Position numbers and translations under genes: made by a program. A stretch of DNA of 64,000 bases from Nymphaea colorata (lineage: Eukaryota; Streptophyta; Magnoliopsida; Nymphaeales; Nymphaeaceae): NCBI RefSeq assembly GCF_008831285.2, contig NC_045151.1, forward strand, positions 4,973,682 to 5,037,681, written 5' to 3'. A model generated the notes under the pieces. It made no database searches, was not told the origin of the DNA, and was given only the letters and a program-made list of their open reading frames with translations. Shown piece after piece: positions 12,640 to 23,482 of the stretch; the first letter of the stretch is position 1, and the number at the start of each line of letters is the position of its first letter.

Positions 12640-12950
12640 TGAATCAACTTGGCATCTTCAAGCCTGCGCTTTTTTGTCCTAACAGCTGCCTTAATCTTCT
12701 TTTTATTTGCCCTGACTTCACTTTGTTTGCTGCTTTCAAGGCCTGCGCCTTCGCATCAGGTTTCTAAGCAGGAGCTGTACACAGAAATTTCAAATTACCA
12801 GCAAGGAGCATGAAGTAGAGAGAGAGACACAAGCTAGTACTAGTATACTACAGACTTAAACTACAATATGTAGTGTAAAGAAATGAATTGCACATCAACT
12901 CAGAAACAACGTGGACATACTTTTTGCAGGAGCAATTCTATCGCAAATTG
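12640..12950 (-). pseudogene. RPL23A: Ribosomal protein L23a (uL23) gene remnant
   Basis: On the minus strand a short exon-like piece ends in IAPAK at 12921 with a donor GTATGT. After an intron, a second piece starts at 12763 behind the acceptor CTGCTTAG. Joined, they read IAPAKKPDAKAQALKAANKV and KSG, close to the start of plant RPL23a, but the initiator ATG is ATT. After KSG the sequence jumps in another frame to ANKKKIKAAV, a block that lies far downstream in a normal L23a protein. The central, rRNA-binding part is therefore missing. Retention of the intron argues for a DNA-level copy rather than a retrocopy. It cannot make a working protein. It sits between inverted element ends (11451 and 14235). 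Confidence 0.65.
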
Positions 12951-14039
12951 GCTGCCTCAGAACTGCTACCTGCAAAAGGGCAACAGGTTAAGATTTCAAC
13001 ATATTATAAACATAAGATCAGGACAACTTATAAACATAAGATCAGGTGACTTCTGTCAAGATTGCCACATGCACTGCAAGATCCTAAGAATTCAATAAGG
13101 AGCTGAAGATAGACAAGTGCCTCGCATGGTACTGGATCATAATCATAATCATCAAATACAAACATCAAAAGTAGATTACACTTGCAAAGAAATACCGTAA
13201 AGGAACCTTAACCCTCAAAATTCAGTGGGATTCTTAAACACCAGCCTCAGTAAGGACTCGCTGGCCATAAGTGGCCACAATCCAGTATAGAGGGAATTGC
13301 GCCTAGAACTTGCCACAACTTAGAAAGCAAATCCACATGACTTCAGTAAAAGCATAATGCGAGACTTCTGAAATTGAACTTGACATGTTCCATTAAATTT
13401 CAAGAGCATGATCCACATTAGGAGATCGATAATGAGAAAGGTTATCCCAAAAAGAAGTTGGAAGGAAAAGAATTTTAGGGAAAACAGCTGAAAAATGTCC
13501 CTTTTCAAGAAGCAAGGTGTCGGTGGCGATGATGAACTCCACAAGGGAAGCAGACCTAAACAAATTGTCGATGATATAAGACAGTTATCATGCCACCAAA
13601 TACTGCACACACACATATACACAGATAGCGAGAGAGAAAGGAGCGACCCCGAGAGAGAGAGAGAGAGAGGTGTAGGCGACTTAGCGACATTTGCTCATTG
13701 AAGCATAGCGATGGCTCTCTGAAAGGCCTGGTTTCCATTGTTGGTCCTCCTCGATCACGAAGGATAGAGAGGAACCATTTGGAACCGATTGCAAGAGAGA
13801 GACGGAGAAAAACAAATTGGGCGTTTTTGAAAAAGGGACACATCGAGAGCAAGAGAAACCCTTACATGAGTGGCGACTGTGGCGTTGGCGAATCGGCAGA
13901 GGAGCGGAGCAGAAATGGCGGAGCGGCGACGTTGAGAGCGGCCTTTGGTGTGATGGTGAGAAGTTTCTTTGCGAGGGAGGAGGAGCTGCAGAGCAGGGAA
14001 AGGGGTGAAATGCGATGGGAGGAGAGGGTGTCGAGTGGG

Positions 14040-14102
14040 TGAAATTCCACCCGCTCGAAAGTCCGAGCTGCGAGCTCGGACTTTCGAGCGGGTGGAATTT
14101 CA
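14040..14102. repeat. Perfect palindrome, 30-bp arms, 3-nt loop
   Basis: The arms 14040-14069 and 14073-14102 are exact reverse complements around GCG. The arm contains CACCCGCTCGAAAGTCCGAG. A second, shorter palindrome (AAACGGGGTGA / TCACCCCGTTT) follows at about 14122-14146. Both lie within about 200 bp of the right end of the TIR elements. Confidence 0.95.
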
Positions 14103-14840
14103 TCCGCTCTCTTTTGCATTAAACGGGGTGAATTTCACCCCGTTTGATACATTTTTGGTCGGGCGGGTGAAATTTCACCCATCCGTACCGTTTTTCCCCT
14201 CCTCTCTCATTTTACCCCGTCTATCAAACGGGGCCCTAGTGATCATGAAGGGTTTCTACCATTCGTAGGAAAACGAAAACGCTAAGTTTCCACGGTTTGT
14301 TGTTTGCAAGGTTTTTGATGTTTGCTTGGTTTTGCCATTCGTTGGTGATCGTCGAGAGTTTTTGTCATTCACAGAAAAACAGAAATGTTGGAGATTGTCG
14401 AGGGTTTCCGCCATTCAGAAGAAAACAAAATTGGCCAGCGCGTGATGCCACAATCCGCTATTCACAAGAAAACAACATCCAATTTCACCTTCACAATCGT
14501 GACCACGCTAGGTTGAAGACAAGGAGAAGGGCATATACGATGGAAGTGACTTCCGCTCCACTGCTTCTTGCAGAAGAAAGGGAAGGGAGCTTTTGAAGGG
14601 AAAGGGCGCAGCAGCAGCGGCGGCAAGTTCTTGCGAGATAAGAAACAAGAGAAGCCCTAACAAGCAGATTATTGTTTTCGAAAATTTCTTTCGACCCCCG
14701 ACGGTTGAAAGAAATTTCCATCTAGAAATGAGACCAACGACCACATTTTGATTCCCTTGTTTAATGGGGAGGAAATTTTTAAAAAATTTGATTTTTTTTT
14801 CCTTCCACTACATTACATTTCAACGCTATCAAACAGACCC

Positions 14841-15177
14841 TTAGTTCAGCAAATCCCCATGCTGTTTTATTTCTACATATGTGTAACTCAAGTACTCCTT
14901 TTACTCTCCCTTGTATTGACAATGTTGATTGATGTATTGTAGTCTATGTTCCCTTCTCTTCCCTTAAAGTGCATGACCTTTAGGCTACATTTAATAGTGG
15001 AGGTAGCATAAAAAGGTGTGTTTTGAAAGTTTTTATTTAAACAAACTAAGGAATTTTTAAATTCATGTTGCATGTTAAAAACCATGAATTTAAGGTTAGA
15101 CCTCCCTTCCCCCCACCCAAAAAAAAAATCTGACCTTAAATCCATGAATCTGATATCAAAGGAGAAGAAGGCTATTG
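14841..15177. other. Short unassigned spacer
   Basis: About 340 bp between the Harbinger-like block and the Copia-1 left LTR. There is no gene or recognisable repeat apart from a poly-A run near 15120. Confidence 0.5.
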
Positions 15178-15430
15178 TGTTGGATATTTTGGAGTAAAAA
15201 CCAGACTTAACAAACTCAAATTCATGCATACTATTAAATAGATAAGGCACTTTCTGATTATTGTCATGATGCACAATGAGAATAATGAAGACAGATAATC
15301 TCCTCAGCTAACAACCACCATCGATGAGCATAGGCACAAAATGTCGAAGGTGTGCAGGGACCGTTCCTCAGAAAATTTTCAAACCTTAAACTACTCTCAT
15401 CATGCAGTACAAATAGAAAATCAAGGGTCA
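15178..15430 (-). repeat. Copia-1 left (3') LTR
   Basis: Begins TGTTGGATATTTTGGAG and ends near GGGTCA. It aligns with 40740-40981 over its length with many substitutions, as expected of an old insertion. Confidence 0.6.
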
Positions 15431-15539
15431 GCCTTAAGTCTATACTTTCGGTCCATAAGTTGTCATGTGATATGCTTAACATAATGAGCACACTTAATGC
15501 ATGGTCAACAAAAGTATAGGGAATCAAACTTTATTACTA

Positions 15540-15790
15540 GAATGTATCACATAAAGATAAGTGTGTACTTGATTACACGGAATTCACTAAGCTCATTTTC
15601 CTAACATGTTTGGAATATAACCCCAGGGCCAAACCTTTAGTAAGAGGATTAGCAATTATATCCTTAGTTCAAATGTTGTCAATACACACTAAATGATTTT
15701 TTGTTCTCTCCTTAACAACAAAATACTTCAATTTTATATACTTGCATAATGTAGTACTCATGTTTTTGTTAGAGGATGACACAATAGCTT
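15540..15790 (-). pseudogene. Copia-1 RNase H C-terminal fragment
   Basis: Read on the minus strand, this gives the end of a Copia RNase H: NNEAIVSSSNKN, KYIKLKYFVV and a TKGLALGLYSKHVRKM tail. The upstream part of RNase H, expected immediately to the right, is missing because the Gypsy element begins at 15797. The rest of Copia-1 pol resumes at 31323 only after a gap of roughly 100 residues. Confidence 0.6.
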
Positions 15791-16908
15791 CATTGTTGTT
15801 TGCATTCACAAATTTTTTGGTATTTAGAGTGCTTCAAAAAAATGAGATTTTTATTTGAAAATAAAATAGAAAGGGACTCGCCCGTTGGTATGAGAATCAA
15901 CCATTCCCGGCACCTTTACCGGGGGTAATCAATCCAAGGGCTATGTTTATTATTGATGCATTTCATTTTGGCTTAAACATCTTTTCTATATGCAGTGTAG
16001 AAGAATATTGGAAGTTTAATGTTTCAAACTTTTGAAAAGGTTCTTGAACAATTGCTTGAGAATGTGAAATATTTTGATGAAAACTAGAGTTGGGAAATCT
16101 TTTAAATATCATTTGAAAAGCTTGGGGAATCGCTTTGAAGTTATTTTAGTGTTCTCTTAAGACTTTAGTTAGGCTTGAGATTTTGCTCTAATTCGGTTAC
16201 CACCTAGTTAGAGCTCCATCTCATCTTGCTTAAATTCTTTTAGAGATGTGTTTGTGCTCATTTGTGATATTGAGTGGAAGTGAATGCATGAATGCATCAA
16301 TCCTAAGATGAATGGAAGAAAAATGATTCATTCCTACCACAACATTCATCTAAGGCATTCCTACCATAACATACATCTAAGATTTTTGTTTTTATAGTTA
16401 TCACAAATAAGAAAGAAAAGTTTTTGAAAATGGATTGGGATTGTAGACCATCAAGCATGAATCCAATATTGGGTCATTACTTGAGTTGTGGTCTTAATGA
16501 AGTCGGTAAATGAAAATAATCTTGAAAAAGAAAAATGTTCAAAAGAATGCAAAAGATAGATATTTGATTGTAAGAAAAATTATAGAAGGAGAAAGAGAAA
16601 GAGATATTGAAAATCACAAAATCAAAGATTTAAAAGGAAGAAAGATATGCATTTGTACACATATACACATATACATATATATGTATATCTATATACGTAT
16701 AGATACATATATGTAAGTTTATGAAAATGAGGTTTGAATTTGAGTAGAGAAAGAAAATGAAACTTTTAAAAGAAAGAGAGAAAGAGAGGGCGGTAGAAAA
16801 GATGCATGTATATGTGTATATACTATCACATATACACATATATGGAAGATTGTAAAAACTTCATTGATTTGAATAAAGATAAAGATTTTAGAGAAAAAAA
16901 ATAGAGAA

Positions 16909-16910
<2 letters not shown>

Positions 16911-16959
<49 letters not shown>
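16911..16959. repeat. (AT)n microsatellite
   Basis: Uninterrupted AT dinucleotide run inside the left Gypsy LTR. The matching place in the right LTR (about 29546-29562) has a much shorter run, so it expanded or shrank after insertion. Confidence 0.95.
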
Positions 16960-16961
<2 letters not shown>

Positions 16962-17739
16962 AAATTTGTAGATGAAGGCATTTGACTTGAAAGGAGAAAA
17001 AGATTTTAGAGAGAGAAAGTAAGAGATTCATATATATATATATATGCATTCATATTGATACAAACATTTCAAAAGAGATATGTAAACATAGAGAGAGAAT
17101 GATAAAGAGAATCATCATGTGCACATATATGTATATAACATATATATACATGTATGTCTTCATGAGTCTAAAGATAAGTTAAATCATCTGACTTCAAGTT
17201 TGATATAGGCCGGAGGGGTACTTGGACTCATACAAGAGCCTAAGCTAATCTCCAAAGCCATATTAGAAAGGAATCTTTTGAAAATATTTTGGAAAACATA
17301 AAACATAGTTATTTCATTAGTTGCAAGGGAATATGTTTCTTCCACCATTGGGTATGAAAGAAACTCAAACCACACGATAGGGTGCTCACTAGGGTTTCTA
17401 ATCTGTCGATTAAAAGGAAACTAACACGAAATGATATAAAAATATACTTTAACATGTACAAATTCGTGAAGGTTCTTTCCGGGTTGGACAAGCCCCAACC
17501 TCAAAAATTAATTAACATAATAATAAAAAGAGAATCCCAAACCACACTCTCATTCTCACCGTGCATTCACATATAAATGAAAAATTAAGCAAGCATGCAT
17601 TGATAGCATATAGACAATATTCAAGGAAGGAGAGAGAGAGAGAGAGAGAGCATGATGGGGGGGGGGGAGAAAGAGAGAGAACATGATGGAGTGAGAGAGA
17701 GAAAAAGCATGATGTAAATAGAGATAGAACATGAGGTAA

Positions 17740-18420
17740 CTATGAAATGATATACCATTTCATATTTCCATGCTCCTGGTGGATAACCTCTTATCTCTAA
17801 AATAGAGATTGAGTGTTTATGGGACAAAAATAAAGATAATGTCATATTTAATAAAATAGAAAACATGATTTAAGCTTGAAATGAAAGATCATCTCATCTT
17901 TCCATGCTCCCAGTGCACTTGAGCATAGCCTCTTGTCTCTAAAATAGAGATTGAGTGTTATCTCCTTTGGCTATGAGGAGATGAAGATGAGAAGAACATA
18001 AAAAATGAAAGACAATGCCATATTTAATAAAATAAAAAACATGATTTAAGCTTGAAATGAAAGATCATCTCATCTTTCCATGCTCCCGGTGCACTTGAGC
18101 ATAGCCTCTTGTCTCTAAAATAAAGATTGAATGCTATCTCTTTTGGCCATGGGGAGATGAAGATGAGAAGAAAATAAAGACAACAATAATCAAACTATAT
18201 TCAAGAAAAAGAAATGACAATAATAACAAGAACATATTAAAGAAGAGAAAGAACAATAACAACAACACTATAATAAAGAAAAGAAATAACATGATTTAAT
18301 CATGGAATGGAAGATCATTTCATCTTTTTATGCTCCCAGTACACTCGAGTATAGCCTCTTGACTCTAAAATTGAGAGTGAGAGTTATCTCATTTGGCCAT
18401 GGAGAAAAGAAGAAGAGAGG
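17740..18420. repeat. LTR minisatellite A, about 176-bp unit
   Basis: A unit containing AAGATCATCTCATCTTTCCA, TGCTCCCGGTGCACTTGAGC and CTCTAAAATAGAGATTGAG recurs at about 17884, 18060 and 18309, with a weaker first copy near 17745. The same array is in the right LTR at about 29830-30500. Each unit contains the short hairpin CTCTAAAATAGAGA. Confidence 0.85.
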
Positions 18421-18741
18421 AAAATGAAGAAAGAAAGAGATGAGATATTGATTACATACCTCTAGTGAGAATAACTTTTGGAAAATGAACACCCTAACTT
18501 GAAGGTCCCCTTGAGTGAAACTCCAAGATGATGCCTCCAAGAGGGTTGTGCTTGCTCCAGGTTGGACATAAATGGAAAGAGGAAGAGAGAGAGAGAGAGA
18601 GCTCAAGAGAAACTCTAAGTCTTCAAATGAGAATACACTAGAGTTTCTCCGAAGGGCCAATCTTACCCAAGAGGGGGGAAGTGAGAGGTATTTATAGAGG
18701 ATTTTGGAGCCAAAACCCAAAATTTGAAATTTTTTTGTAAA

Positions 18742-19210
18742 AGACCAAAATCGCTCTCTAAAAGGAGGTTCTTTGTAAAAAAGGAGGGGCAAATGGGTTT
18801 CGTTTACCAAAAAGACCAAAATTGCCCTCTAAAAGTAGGTTCTTTATCAAAAAGAGGGGCAAACGGGTCTTGTTTACCAAACAGACCAAAATTACCCTCT
18901 AAAAAGAGATTCTTTGTCAAAAAGGAGGGGCAAATGGGTCTTGTTTACCAAGAAGACCAAAATTGCCCTCTAAAAGAAGGTTCTTTGTAAAAAAGGATGG
19001 ACAAATGAGTCTTATTTACCAAAAAGACCAAAATTACCCTCTAAAAGGAGGTTCTTTGTAAAAAAGAAGGGACAAATGAGTCATATTTACCAAAAAGGCT
19101 AAAAATGCCCTCTAAAAGGAGGTTCTTTGTCAAAAAGGAGGGGCAAATAGGTCTTATTTACCAAAAGACTAAAATCACCCTCTAAAAAGATGTCTTTTTG
19201 TTAAAAAGAA
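18742..19210. repeat. LTR minisatellite B, about 70-bp unit
   Basis: About seven units of roughly 70 bp with AGACCAAAATTGCCCTCTAA and GGAGGTTCTTTGTAAAAAAG occur at 18742, 18813, 18883, 18954, 19025 and onward. A related array in the right LTR (30865-31320) has lost and truncated units. The plus-strand ORF through it is only repeat translation. Confidence 0.9.
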
Positions 19211-19369
19211 GGGCAAATGAGTCTCAAATGCTTGATTTGGATTTGAACTTGGGTTTTTGGATCTAATTTGGATTTAGATTGTGGCTTTGGACCAATTTAG
19301 ATCAAAAAATTGGGTTTTGTGTTTTTAATAAAAGAGGGCATTCTTTTTGAAAAATTTGGGGTGATTACA

Positions 19370-19804
19370 GATGCCCCTCTTTGTTACTGAGTGGGTGCTA
19401 ACCGTGCTTGATGACAAAGATAAGCACCACAAATTTTTCAAACAAAACATTTTTGGAGAGATGTTTCAATCTTAACCCCTTACCTGAATGGGTTGTTTGA
19501 ACTTATATTGCAGGTTTAAGCCCTTGCCTGCTTGGGTTTGCCAATATTGAATTCAGGTTTAACCCCCCTGAAATGGGTTGCCTTGGCTTGCATTGCAGGT
19601 TTGACACCTTACCTGCGTGGGTTGCTCCCACGTGGTAGGTTTATCCCTTTACTTCTATGGGTCCCCCTTGAATAATAAAAAAAAATGCCCCAGTGTAATC
19701 ATCATGTTTCACAACTGAAAATAATATAGATTGAATGGTACAATGGTAGTTCAGACGTGAAAACATAAATATTTGTTATTGATTGAAAAGTGAATACAAA
19801 AGAA
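19370..19804 (-). other. Gypsy polypurine tract and 3' untranslated region
   Basis: Right of the left LTR the minus strand reads AAAGAGGGGCATC, the polypurine tract that primes plus-strand synthesis. Between it and the integrase stop at 19805 lie about four degenerate tandem units near 19455-19670 with GCAGGTTT...CCTTACCTGCNTGGGTTG. Tandem repeats in the 3' UTR are a known habit of Tat/Ogre elements. Confidence 0.6.
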
Positions 19805-20790
19805 CTAGACATAGAATTTCTTAAGGTGAAGGGCATTAACATGATCGGCAAGTTCCACCCCATCAGCATCGATTAGTCGGTAGGAATTTTGGGGCAAGGC
19901 TTCTTTAACAACATATGGACCTTCCCAGTTTGGTGCCCACTTACCACGCAGTCATTCTCTGAAGTATACAACCGATCGTAGGACTAAGTCATTCACTTTG
20001 AATTGCCTCTCAATGACTGACTTTGCAAATTGTCTAGCGACCCTTTGATGATAAGCTTCAGCATGCTCAGCCACTTTTAGCCTCTTTTCATCTAGCAAAT
20101 CGAGCTGCATTCGCCTTTTCTACTGATATTGATTTACAGGAAGCTCTATAAGAGAAGCGAATTTCAAAGCGGGTTTCAACACATGTAATGGTATGACTAC
20201 TTCCGTTCCATAGACTAACTCTGCTGGAGTAGCATTTGTTGGAGTTCTCATAGTGGTGCGATATGCTCATAGAGCGTTATGCATCTTTTCGTGCCAGTCT
20301 CTTCCTGTTTCTATTGTCCGTTCAAGGATGTGAATCAGGATCTTATTGGTGGCCTCCGCTTGTCCATTACCTTGGGGGTAGTAGGGAGCTGAAAAATGAT
20401 GTACGATGCGGTATTTGCTGCATAGCTGTCTCATCTTTTTATTTTTGAAATGAGTCCCGTTATCAGATACTATATCATGAGGGACTCCAAATCTACAAAG
20501 AAGATTTTTATGAATGAAGGACACTACATGACGTCCTTCCACATTTCTGAGTGTGACGACCCCTACCCATTTGGTAAAATAGTCTGTTGCAGCAAGAAAA
20601 TACTTATGGCTATTAGAAGTTGCGGGGGATATCTGTCCAACTACATCAAATGCCCACATTGAAAATGGCCAAGGAGATGCCACAGAATGCAAGTGAGTGG
20701 CTGGGGCATGGATCATTGGAGCATGTAGTTGACACTCTTTGCATCTTTTGACGAATTGGTGACAATCTTTTTGCATACTAGGCCAATAAT
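19805..20790 (-). pseudogene. Gypsy integrase
   Basis: Inserts the element's DNA copy into the host genome. The N-terminal zinc-binding part (HRGDCGGHVG, then CKECQLHAP) leads into the core, with FDVVGQISPA, VSDNGTHFKN and NGQAEATNKI supplying the D, D and E residues. A C-terminal part ending HVNALHLKKFYV stops at 19805. In-frame stops break it: TGA between RA and YYWPSM near 20791, TAG after VNQYQ near 20115 and TGA in the YFRE region near 19960. It is therefore not functional as it stands. Confidence 0.8.
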
Positions 20791-20791
20791 A

Positions 20792-21961
20792 TCATGCTCG
20801 AATTATTTGTTTGGTGAAGGTTTGGTAACCAACATGGCCTCCACAATCTCCTCGATGTGATTCTTTGATGACTTCCCTTGTTTCATCTTCATCAAGACAC
20901 CGAGAGTATTCGGTACTAAATCCACGTCTGTATAGCACTCCTGCAAGAATAAAGTACCTTGCTGACATACGCTGAATTGCTTTCTGTTCATTTTTGGACA
21001 TTTCGATCAGGAATTCTCCACTTTCAATGTACCTTTTGATGTCATGGTACCAAAGCATATTCCCCTCTTGGATATGATAGACATGCGTCGTCGTTTCAAA
21101 AGCAGCGCATTCCAATCTTCTAATCTCAAAAGAACGGATTGCTTCATTGGTTCGAAAGGTGATAGTGGACCCTATGCTCGCGAGGCCATCCGCATTAGGG
21201 TTACCTTCTCTCTTTACGTGAGCCATTTGTACTTCTTCAAATTGACAAATTAAGGAGGTAGTAATTTCTTGATATGGCACTAACTTTTCGTCTTTGACTT
21301 GCCATTCTCTATTCACTTGGTTTATAATAAGCTGAGAGTCGCCGAAGGCATGTACTCTTTTCACTTGAAAACTCAACAAAGAATGAAGTCCTTGTATGAG
21401 GGCTTCATATTCAGCCATGTTATGGGTACATGAAAAATCAAGTTTCAAAGAGTACGAGATCATTTCGTTTTCCGAAGTGATGAATAAGATGCCTATGCCT
21501 GCTCCCATCACATTTCTGGACCCATCAAAGTACATCTTCCATATCAGAACTGTTTCCAATCTTAGTACATGTTCATCTAGAAACTCATCATTTGTTTTGA
21601 TTTCTTCGTACTGAGGGAAGTCTGCTAACTGATCCGCAATTCCTTGTCCTTTGATTGACTTTTGAGACACATATTCAAGATAATATTGCATTAACATAAC
21701 TTGCCATTTGACGATACGCTCATTATGGAATGGTTCTTCCAAGATGTACTTGAGAGGATTTAGCTTGGAGAGTATCTTGACCTCACAAGTTAATAAATAA
21801 TGTCTCAACTTCTGACACATCCAAACCAATGCCAGACAAGTTTTCTCTATTGGAGAGTACTTCTTTTCGTACGGAATACAAGTCTTGCTAATGTAATAGA
21901 TTGCATGCTCGATGTGACTTCCTTTCTCATATTGTACCAAAAAGCCACCACATGCTGTCAT
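20792..21961 (-). pseudogene. Gypsy RNase H, second (archaeal-like) RNase H and integrase N-terminus
   Basis: The 389-codon open stretch starts in the ordinary Gypsy RNase H (HAIYYISKTCIPYEKKYSPI, then LTCEVKILSKLNPLKYIL). It then has a complete second RNase H: KMYFDGSRNVMGAGIG, THNMAEYEALIQGLHSLL, FGDSQLIINQVN and NPNADGLAS, with its acidic residues kept. A dual RNase H is the hallmark of the Tat lineage. The stretch ends in the integrase zinc motif region. This is the longest uninterrupted piece of the element's pol. Confidence 0.85.
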
Positions 21962-23290
21962 TCACTGTGATGTAAAGCAACAATGGTCTACCCAATCCAG
22001 GTGGTTTTAAAATTGGCAGATTTAGAAGGTATTTCTTGATCTTTTCAAATGACTGTTGGCATTCAAAACCCCATTCAAACTTGATGCATTTCCTCAGCAG
22101 CTGGTTGAATGGTTTGCATCTCATGGCCAGATTAGAAATGAATCGTCTGATGGATTGGATTCGTCTTTGTAAGCTTCGCAACTCCTTGATATTGGTAGGT
22201 GGAGGCATATCGATGATAGCTTTAGCTTTGGTAAGATCCATCTCGATCCCCCTTTTACTGACCATGAAACCCAAAAGTTTACCCGATTCAACCTCAAACA
22301 CACATTTTTGAGGATTCAAACGAAGCTTGTACTGTAAGAGTCTCTCAAATACTTGGATGAGAGTTTCAATGTGGTCTTCTCTTGCTTTAGATTTAATCAG
22401 TATGTTGCTTTAGATTTAATCAGTATGTCATCGATATATGCATCCATGATTTTGTGCATCTGATCATGGAAGATAGCGGCCATAACTCTTTGATAAGTTG
22501 CTCCAGCGTTTTTCAACCCAAACGGCATTACCGTATAACAGAAAGTGCCCCAAGGTGTAGTAAAAGCGGTCTTAGGTTGATCATTGACTACTAAGTTGAT
22601 TTCGTTATAGCTCGAATATCCATCCATAAAAGAGAACATTGCGTGTCCTGCTGTACTATCAACCAATAGATCGATGTTTGGAAGTGGGTAATCATCTTTT
22701 GGTGTGGCTTTGTTCAGGTCTCGAAAGTCGATGCATAATCTGACTTTACCATTTTTCTTGGGGACAACCACGATATTAGCCAACCACTCGGGGTAGTCAA
22801 TGGCACGAATGAATTTTTCTCTTAGTAGGTCTTCTAATCCTTCTTTTACTGGTCATTCTAGTCGATGATCAAGCTTGCGCAACTTTTGCTTAACTGGCTT
22901 GCAACTAGGATTTAAAGGCAAATGGTATTCAACCAACTAGAGGTCTAAGCCCGACATATCTTCATAAGTACAAGCAAAAGTTTTTTGGTTACTTACAAGA
23001 AAGTCCACCAATCTTTTCCTCTCGTCTACTGACAAACTAGTATCAATTTGAAGGATTTTAGGGTCCTCGCTGGTTCCAATATTAATCTCTTCAATTGGAT
23101 CATTAACCATGGATGAGGGATGTTCTTGTTTCTGAACCTGAGTAAATTCCGGTAACTCTGACTCAGGTATTGTCATAGGTTCCATTTCACCGACTGCTTG
23201 TTTGACAAATGCTTTCTGGGGAGACTTTCGAGAAAAAAGAAGAAATTGAGACATGTTGAATTCCGACATCTTGTAAAGAGGAGGATAAAG
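21927..23290 (-). pseudogene. Gypsy reverse transcriptase
   Basis: RNA-dependent DNA polymerase of the element. From upstream: LSVDERKRLVDFLVSNQKTF linker, GKVRLCIDFRDLNKATPKDD, FMDGYSSYNEINLV, MPFGLKNAGATYQRVM, the catalytic YIDDILIKSK, and then the thumb part with NPQKCVFEVESGKLLGFMVS. A TAG stop follows MSGLDL near 22945, TGA lies near 22852, and a 23-bp tandem duplication at 22382-22427 shifts the frame just after the catalytic motif. The enzyme is thus broken in three places although its motifs are still readable. Confidence 0.85.
22382..22427. repeat. 23-bp tandem duplication inside RT
   Basis: TTGCTTTAGATTTAATCAGT plus ATG occurs twice head to tail (22382-22404, 22405-22427). It is not a multiple of three, so it knocks the RT out of frame right after the YIDD motif. 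Confidence 0.95.
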
Positions 23291-23482
23291 GAAAAATTGA
23301 ACAAAATTAAAATTGATAACAAAAGATTACTTTGCATTGCATATTGAAACGAAGTACTTAGTTCATAGAGGGGGGTTCTCTCATGAGACCAGACAAAAAG
23401 AAGTACAAAAGAAGTTCAAGATTACAAAATTCGTGGGAGGATTTGAAACGAAGGTGAACACTATGAGCCCACAAGATCTTCT

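Larger units (their letters stand above)
11451..14235. mobile_element. Inner TIR element carrying RPL23a remnant
   Basis: The left end GGGCCTATTTGATTGTCGGG and the right end, read on the minus strand as GGCCCCGTTTGATAGACGGG, form imperfect inverted repeats. CTA occurs directly outside both. The 2785-bp interior has no transposase but holds a degenerate ribosomal protein gene piece and a CT/GA-rich segment. This is the layout of a non-autonomous element that has picked up host DNA. The family assignment (Harbinger-like) rests only on the ends and the 3-bp flank. Confidence 0.4.
9813..14840. mobile_element. Composite PIF/Harbinger-like TIR element(s)
   Basis: The left end reads GGCCCCGTTTGAT preceded by TTA. 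The right end reads ATCAAACAGACCC followed by TTA. TTA is the usual 3-bp target of PIF/Harbinger elements, and GGNCCTGTTTG-type ends are typical of Tourist-like MITEs. Another pair of ends lies inside at 11451 and 14235, flanked by CTA on both sides. Further copies of the CTGTTTGAT motif occur near 9905, 9964, 11557, 11599, 11641 and 14140, so the 5 kb is probably several elements piled together. There is no transposase. It contains the RPL23a remnant at 12640-12950. Outer boundaries are plausible but not proven. Confidence 0.45.
15797..19369 (-). repeat. Gypsy left (3') LTR, 3.57 kb
   Basis: Begins TGTTTGCATTCACAA and ends GGTGATTACA, so it has the TG...CA ends of an LTR. It contains long AT and GA microsatellites and two minisatellites. 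In the first 250 positions I count roughly fifteen differences from the right LTR. Confidence 0.85.

Noticed and set aside
13681-14103. 140-codon minus-strand proline/serine-rich ORF
   Set aside because: No domain, overlaps the palindrome and the GA-rich stretch inside the TIR element; no splice partner found.
15140-15177. CTGATATCAA left of the Copia-1 left LTR as a second primer site
   Set aside because: It is displaced from the LTR edge by about 20 bp and lacks the rest of the motif; the primer site next to the right LTR fits better.
18724-18990. 88-codon plus-strand ORF with repeated KRRFFVKKEGQMG
   Set aside because: It is the translation of the 70-bp LTR minisatellite; the reading frame follows unit length, not coding selection.
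18742-19210. Regularly spaced repeats that could suggest a CRISPR array
   Set aside because: The genome is a plant, the units are tandem with no unique spacers, and the array is inside an LTR present in two copies.
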